From Prolixibacteraceae bacterium (GTDB taxonomy: Bacteria > Bacteroidota > Bacteroidia > Bacteroidales > Prolixibacteraceae), in the NCBI GenBank assembly GCA_030602265.1, contig JAUWAB010000044.1, forward strand, positions 1-32,149: DNA of 32,149 nt, given 5' to 3'. The position numbers and the translations under genes were made by a program. The notes beneath the pieces were generated by a model. That model was not told where the DNA came from. It made no database searches and saw nothing but the letters and a program-made list of their open reading frames with translations. Shown here one piece after another: positions 32,051 through 32,149 of the stretch. How positions within the stretch are numbered: position 1 is the first letter of the stretch; every line of letters starts with the position of its first letter.

Positions 32051-32149
<99 letters not shown>

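Overview
The window looks like a chromosomal segment of a Bacteroidota bacterium, probably Bacteroidales/Marinilabiliales-like. Evidence: Bacteroidota-type promoters (TTTG, 19 bp, TAnnTTTG; clearest upstream of rplU), a family-typical Porin_10 outer-membrane protein, the purH-mreBCD-mrdA-rodA cluster, tRNA without encoded CCA, and lipoproteins with short lipoboxes. Taxonomy below phylum is inference.

Region 1 (1 to about 6,430) is strikingly AT-rich and stops beside the 3' end of a tRNA-Gly(CCC) gene, so it reads as an acquired island. It carries five tightly packed plus-strand genes: a small XRE-type HTH regulator, an 869-aa protein with two GHKL ATPase modules (Hsp90/MORC/MutL-like at the N-terminus, complete histidine kinase at the C-terminus), a stand-alone receiver protein, an HNH endonuclease and an N6-adenine methyltransferase with a TaqI/Eco57I-like layout. 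Genes abut or overlap (0, 4, -11 and 7 nt). I read this as a candidate restriction-modification-like defence operon in which a two-component phosphorelay could gate an HNH nuclease. I do not know a named system with exactly this composition, and it is the most interesting part of the window. Upstream of it are a large imperfect palindrome, short direct repeats, a coding-like remnant and a 21-bp-phased repeat that may be the operator of the HTH protein.

Region 2 (6,500-9,330) is a transition: tRNA-Gly with its own terminator, a CotH-kinase-family lipoprotein, a perfect 14-bp inverted repeat ahead of a 73-aa orphan, and a truncated membrane-protein start (possibly Lgt-like) that runs into the 3' end of nupC.

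Region 3 (9,330-21,535) is core genome: bfn-nupC (minus), rplU-rpmA and serS (plus), an intergenic inverted repeat, then the minus-strand operon purH-mreB-mreC-mreD-mrdA-rodA, which combines the last steps of IMP synthesis with the rod-shape elongasome.

Region 4 (21,774-32,149) holds an orphan MacB-type permease, rsmA-mgtE (minus), a flippase-like membrane protein, a LolC/E-type permease and a CoA-pyrophosphatase Nudix protein (plus), a porin-mltF pair (minus), and a 5S rRNA cut by the window end (minus).
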